Part shown: positions 61,150 to 64,000 of the stretch, piece by piece
Numbering within the stretch: position 1 is the stretch's first letter
Layout: each line of letters opens with the position of its first letter
Made by a program: the position numbers and the translations under genes
Notes under the pieces: model-generated
The model's database searches: none
Seen by the model: the letters and a program-made list of their open reading frames with translations, nothing else
What the model was told of the DNA's origin: nothing
Assembly (NCBI RefSeq): GCF_009380215.1
Contig: NZ_WHUG01000002.1
Coordinates: forward strand, 372,001 to 436,000
DNA length: 64,000 bases
Reading direction: 5' to 3'
Source: Rugamonas aquatica
GTDB lineage: Bacteria; Pseudomonadota; Gammaproteobacteria; Burkholderiales; Burkholderiaceae_D

Positions 61150-61613
61150 TGGCGCGCGCCCTGTTCCTGTGGATGATGCTGGCGGCGGGCGTGTCGCAGG
61201 CGGGGCCGTTGCAGGCGCTCGATGACGGCGAGCTGTCCAAGGTCAGCGGGCAGGACGGCATCAGCTTCGCGGCCCATATTTCGCTGAACGATCCGACGCT
61301 GGTGGGGGCGGTCAGCGACAGCCGTTTATCGCTGGGCTTCAAGGGCGACGGGCAGAGCCGCTACATCGTGTTCAAGAATGTGCGCGGCGCGGTGGACATG
61401 TTTGCCGTCAGCCTGGGCGTGCAGACGCGTACCGATGGCGGCGGCGACTACATCGCCATCGGCTTGCCGGGTTATGTGCGCTACACCAACTTCGGCTTCG
61501 AATCGCTGAGCGTGCAGAGCGATCCGAACGCGCCGGTCACCGGCAACCTGGGCAGCCTCAATATCAACGGCACCGTATCGCTGCAAGGCCAGGTCCGTCT
61601 CTGGTCGCACTAA
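61149..61613 (+). CDS. Exported leader-motif protein E
   Basis: 154 aa. Signal peptide ARALFLWMMLAAGVSQA, then LQALDDGELSKVSGQDGISF (Gly34-Gln35-Asp36-Gly37). A short beta-rich body follows (LSLGFKGDGQSRYIVFKN, YIAIGLPGYVRYTNFGFESL). The tail is LGSLNINGTVSLQGQVRLWS plus terminal His. Last gene of the series; the inverted repeat that follows probably ends the transcript. Confidence 0.75.
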   Translation: MARALFLWMMLAAGVSQAGPLQALDDGELSKVSGQDGISFAAHISLNDPTLVGAVSDSRLSLGFKGDGQSRYIVFKNVRGAVDMFAVSLGVQTRTDGGGDYIAIGLPGYVRYTNFGFESLSVQSDPNAPVTGNLGSLNINGTVSLQGQVRLWSH

Positions 61614-61618
61614 CAATC

Positions 61619-61704
61619 TGGGGTCAAGTCTGACATTTGGACACGGGCTCTGCCTTAACTGACGCTGCGGCAGAGTTCGTGTCCAAATGTCAGACTTGAC
61701 CCCA
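61619..61704. repeat. Perfect 27-bp inverted repeat (MITE/REP-like), likely bidirectional terminator
   Basis: Arms 61619-61645 and 61678-61704 (TGGGGTCAAGTCTGACATTT and onward to GGACACG) are exact inverses. An inner GCTCTGCC/GGCAGAGT pairing extends the stem to a 13-14-base loop. No transposase is present. The TGGGGTCA start recalls the GGGGTCAG units at 5479-5521. It lies between the convergent substrate operon and MFS gene. Confidence 0.85.
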
Positions 61705-61707
61705 AGG

Positions 61708-62886
61708 TTATTCGGTGGCGAACACGCACAAGGCGGTGACGGGGAAGGCCAGGCCTGCCCACAGCACGCCGTTCCAGCCGTGTGCGGCAAACATCCAGCC
61801 GCCCAGCGATGATCCCAGCGCTCCTCCCATGAAGAACAAGGCCATGTAGAGCCCGTTCAAGCGGCTGCGGATGTCCGCCGGCAGGGCGAAGATCGCCCGC
61901 TGTCCCGTGACCAGATTGGCCGAGACGCCCATGTCCAGCACGATGGAGGTCAGCACCAGCACGCCCAGGTCGACCAGGCGGCTGGAGTGGATCAGCAGCG
62001 GCAGGGCGAAGGCCAGCGCGCCCAGCGTCAGCGCGACGGCGGTGGTGGAGCGGCTCTTGCCATGGTCGGCGCGGCGGCCGGCGATGGGCGAGGCGATCGC
62101 GCCCGCCACGCCCACCAGCGCGAAGATGGCGACGCCGGTCTGGCTCAGCTGGAAACGCGGACCGGTCAGCTCCAGCGATACGCTGGTCCAGAACAGGCTG
62201 AAGGCGCCGAACATGCAAGCCTGGTAGGCGGCGCGGCGGCGCAGGATGGGCGTGGTCTTCAGCAGGTGCCACATCGATCCCAGCAACGCGAAATAGTGCA
62301 GGCCCGAATCCGGTTGCCGCTGCGGCAGGCGCGCGCGTAGCAGGAAGGCCAGCGCGGTGGTGCTGACTGCCGAGATGACGAAGATCGCATGCCAGCTCAG
62401 CGCGTCGGCCACCAGGCTGGCCACGGGACGCGCCAGCATGATGCCCATCAGCAGGCCGCTCATCACCTTGCCCACGGTCTGGCCGCGCGTTTCGGGACGC
62501 GACAGGTGGGCGGCGAACGGCACCACGATCTGCGCCGCCACCGAACCCAGTCCGATGCAGAAGGCCGCCAGCAGGAATAGCGCGGCGCTGCTGGTCAGCG
62601 AGGCCGCCAGCAAGGCCAGCGCCGTGGTCAGCAGGGCGATGAAGATCAGGCGGCGGTTTTCCAGCAGGTCGCCCAGCGGCACGATGAACAGCAGGCCGAG
62701 GCAGTAGCCGATCTGCGTCAGCGTGACGATCAGGCCGGCCGCGCCAGGGTCGAGGCCGGTGGCGCGGCTGATCGGACCGATCAGCGTTTGCGCGTAGTAC
62801 AGGTTGGCGACGATCAGGCCGGTCGCGGTGGCGAACAGCCAGACCATGCCGGAGGAAATGTCGCGCTGGGCGTGCGACGGGCTCAC
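61708..62886 (-). CDS. MFS transporter
   Basis: 392 aa with about 12 hydrophobic segments. GTG start overlapping the upstream stop (GTGA). TM1 is [20 protein letters not shown]; the loop after TM2 is [12 protein letters not shown] (motif A form). Resembles sugar-efflux/arabinose-type or drug MFS proteins of the AraJ class. Substrate not predictable. Co-transcribed with the luciferase-like monooxygenase. Confidence 0.85.
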   Translation of the reverse strand: MSPSHAQRDISSGMVWLFATATGLIVANLYYAQTLIGPISRATGLDPGAAGLIVTLTQIGYCLGLLFIVPLGDLLENRRLIFIALLTTALALLAASLTSSAALFLLAAFCIGLGSVAAQIVVPFAAHLSRPETRGQTVGKVMSGLLMGIMLARPVASLVADALSWHAIFVISAVSTTALAFLLRARLPQRQPDSGLHYFALLGSMWHLLKTTPILRRRAAYQACMFGAFSLFWTSVSLELTGPRFQLSQTGVAIFALVGVAGAIASPIAGRRADHGKSRSTTAVALTLGALAFALPLLIHSSRLVDLGVLVLTSIVLDMGVSANLVTGQRAIFALPADIRSRLNGLYMALFFMGGALGSSLGGWMFAAHGWNGVLWAGLAFPVTALCVFATE

Positions 62887-63878
62887 GGGTTCACCAGCGT
62901 CTTTCGTGCTTCGGCGGCGATTTCGTAGGAGCGCAGCCGCTGGTCGTGGTCGAAGATCTGCGAGGTAATCATCAGCTCGTCGGCGCCGGTGCGGGCGATG
63001 AATTCCTGCAGCTGGCGGCTGACGGTGTCCGGCGCGCCGATAGCTGTGCAGGACAGCACGGCGTCCAGCATCGCCCGTTCCTGCGGCCCCAGCGATTGCA
63101 GATAGCCGGCCTTGGGCGGCGGTAGCTGCGACGGCTTGCCGGTGCGCAGGTTGACGAAGGCTTGCTGCATCGAGGTGGCGCGGTAGTGCGCTTCCTCATC
63201 GCTGTCGGCGGCGAACACATTAAAGCCGAGCATGACGTGCGGCCTGGCCAGCTGCGCCGACGGCTGGAAATTGCTGCGGTACAGGGCGATGGCCTGCTGC
63301 ATCATCTGCGGCGCGAAGTGCGAGGCGAAGGCGAACGGCAGGCCCATGTGCGCGGCCAGCTGCGCGCCGAAGGTGCTGGAGCCCAAAATCCACAGCGGCA
63401 CTTTGGCGCCTTTGCCGGGCACGGCCAGCACGCGCTGGCGCGGCGTGTCGGACAGATAGTCTTGCAGTTCCAGCACGTCTTGCGGGAAGGCGTCGGCGTC
63501 GCTGTCGAGGTTGCGGCGCAGGGCGCGCGCGGTGGTCTGGTCGGAACCGGGCGCGCGGCCCAGGCCGAGGTCGATGCGGCCGGGGTAGAGCGCTTCCAGC
63601 GTGCCGAACTGTTCGGCGATCACCAGCGGTGCGTGATTGGGTAGCATGATGCCGCCGGCGCCGACCCGGATGGTCGAGGTGCCGCCGGCCACGTGGGCCA
63701 TGACGACGGCGGTGGCGGCGCTGGCGATGCCGGGCATGCCGTGGTGCTCGGCCAGCCAGTAGCGCTGGTAGCCCCAGCGTTCGCCGTGCTGCGCCAGGTC
63801 CAGCGTGTTGCGGAACGATGCGGAAGGGGTGCTGCCTTCTGCGATCGGGGAAAGATCGAGGATGGAAAATGGAATCAT
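62883..63878 (-). CDS. LLM-class flavin-dependent oxidoreductase (luciferase-like)
   Basis: 331 aa from the ATG at 63878. The N-terminus [15 protein letters not shown], then [58 protein letters not shown] and [20 protein letters not shown] are the hallmarks of the MsnO8/YhbW-type LLM family. It uses reduced flavin and O2; substrate unknown. The coupled downstream MFS gene may move the substrate or product. The further upstream start would add ten residues not typical for the family. The 120 bp beyond hold no gene. Confidence 0.9.
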   Translation of the reverse strand: MIPFSILDLSPIAEGSTPSASFRNTLDLAQHGERWGYQRYWLAEHHGMPGIASAATAVVMAHVAGGTSTIRVGAGGIMLPNHAPLVIAEQFGTLEALYPGRIDLGLGRAPGSDQTTARALRRNLDSDADAFPQDVLELQDYLSDTPRQRVLAVPGKGAKVPLWILGSSTFGAQLAAHMGLPFAFASHFAPQMMQQAIALYRSNFQPSAQLARPHVMLGFNVFAADSDEEAHYRATSMQQAFVNLRTGKPSQLPPPKAGYLQSLGPQERAMLDAVLSCTAIGAPDTVSRQLQEFIARTGADELMITSQIFDHDQRLRSYEIAAEARKTLVNP

Positions 63879-64000
63879 GGTGCTTGTCCTGCCTATATGG
63901 ACCAGCAAGCATACACAGAATGGGCGAGTCGCGCTGGCGGCGCCTTAATTCGTGATAATCCGATAATTAATAACCATTTAAACAGTATTTTTATTATTGA

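Overview
The window is high-GC DNA with the gene content of a betaproteobacterium. PEP-CTERM proteins, repeated YfiR/TonB-type signalling genes, a large isocitrate lyase, DUF3422 and CYTH/CHAD proteins suggest Oxalobacteraceae (Duganella/Massilia type). That placement is inferred from gene families and base composition, not from a marker gene.

Layout. 0-5.2 kb: central metabolism and wall (glutamate racemase, class I fumarase, a UPF0114 membrane protein, acetyl-CoA synthetase), ending in tRNA-Ser(GGA). 5.2-7.0 kb: a disturbed junction with a large palindrome carrying an inverted partial copy of the tRNA 3' end, two 138-bp direct repeats, a truncated gene start and an AT-rich HNH-type gene that looks foreign. 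7-31.7 kb: mixed housekeeping and accessory genes (beta-lactamase-fold hydrolase, four-module hybrid histidine kinase, uridine kinase, beta-helix protein, SDR, isocitrate lyase, Tat-exported phospholipase C, chemotaxis receptor, PilZ protein, transporters, Old Yellow Enzyme with a divergent MerR regulator, PEP-CTERM protein, hydrolases, DUF3422). 31.8-38 kb: a sensing locus in which a TonB receptor and a binding lipoprotein diverge from YfiR and a histidine kinase. 38-51.9 kb: D-lactate dehydrogenase, DinB protein, NDH-2, a HAD protein lacking its nucleophile, LysR, LysE, CYTH/CHAD, GluQRS, M28 peptidase, DUF4424 and a lipoprotein.

The most unusual region is 51.9-61.6 kb. One strand carries a compact operon: a membrane-anchored C39 peptidase, two outer-membrane beta-barrels, DUF2059, an AraC regulator and a protein with an MshEN-type (cyclic-di-GMP-binding) head. 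The other strand carries five exported proteins in a row. All five, plus the MshEN protein, carry a motif like LSxEELSxVxGQ after the signal peptide, which resembles a double-glycine leader, the known substrate of C39 peptidases. Five of the six end in a similar beta-strand-rich tail with a C-terminal histidine. I read this as a surface-protein export/assembly system related to the poorly characterised Acinetobacter 'Fil' (putative pilus) genes, with peptidase, outer-membrane parts, regulator, nucleotide sensor and substrates in one place. The relation to Fil is from memory and was not searched.

61.6-64 kb: a perfect 27-bp inverted repeat, then an MFS transporter and a luciferase-like monooxygenase.
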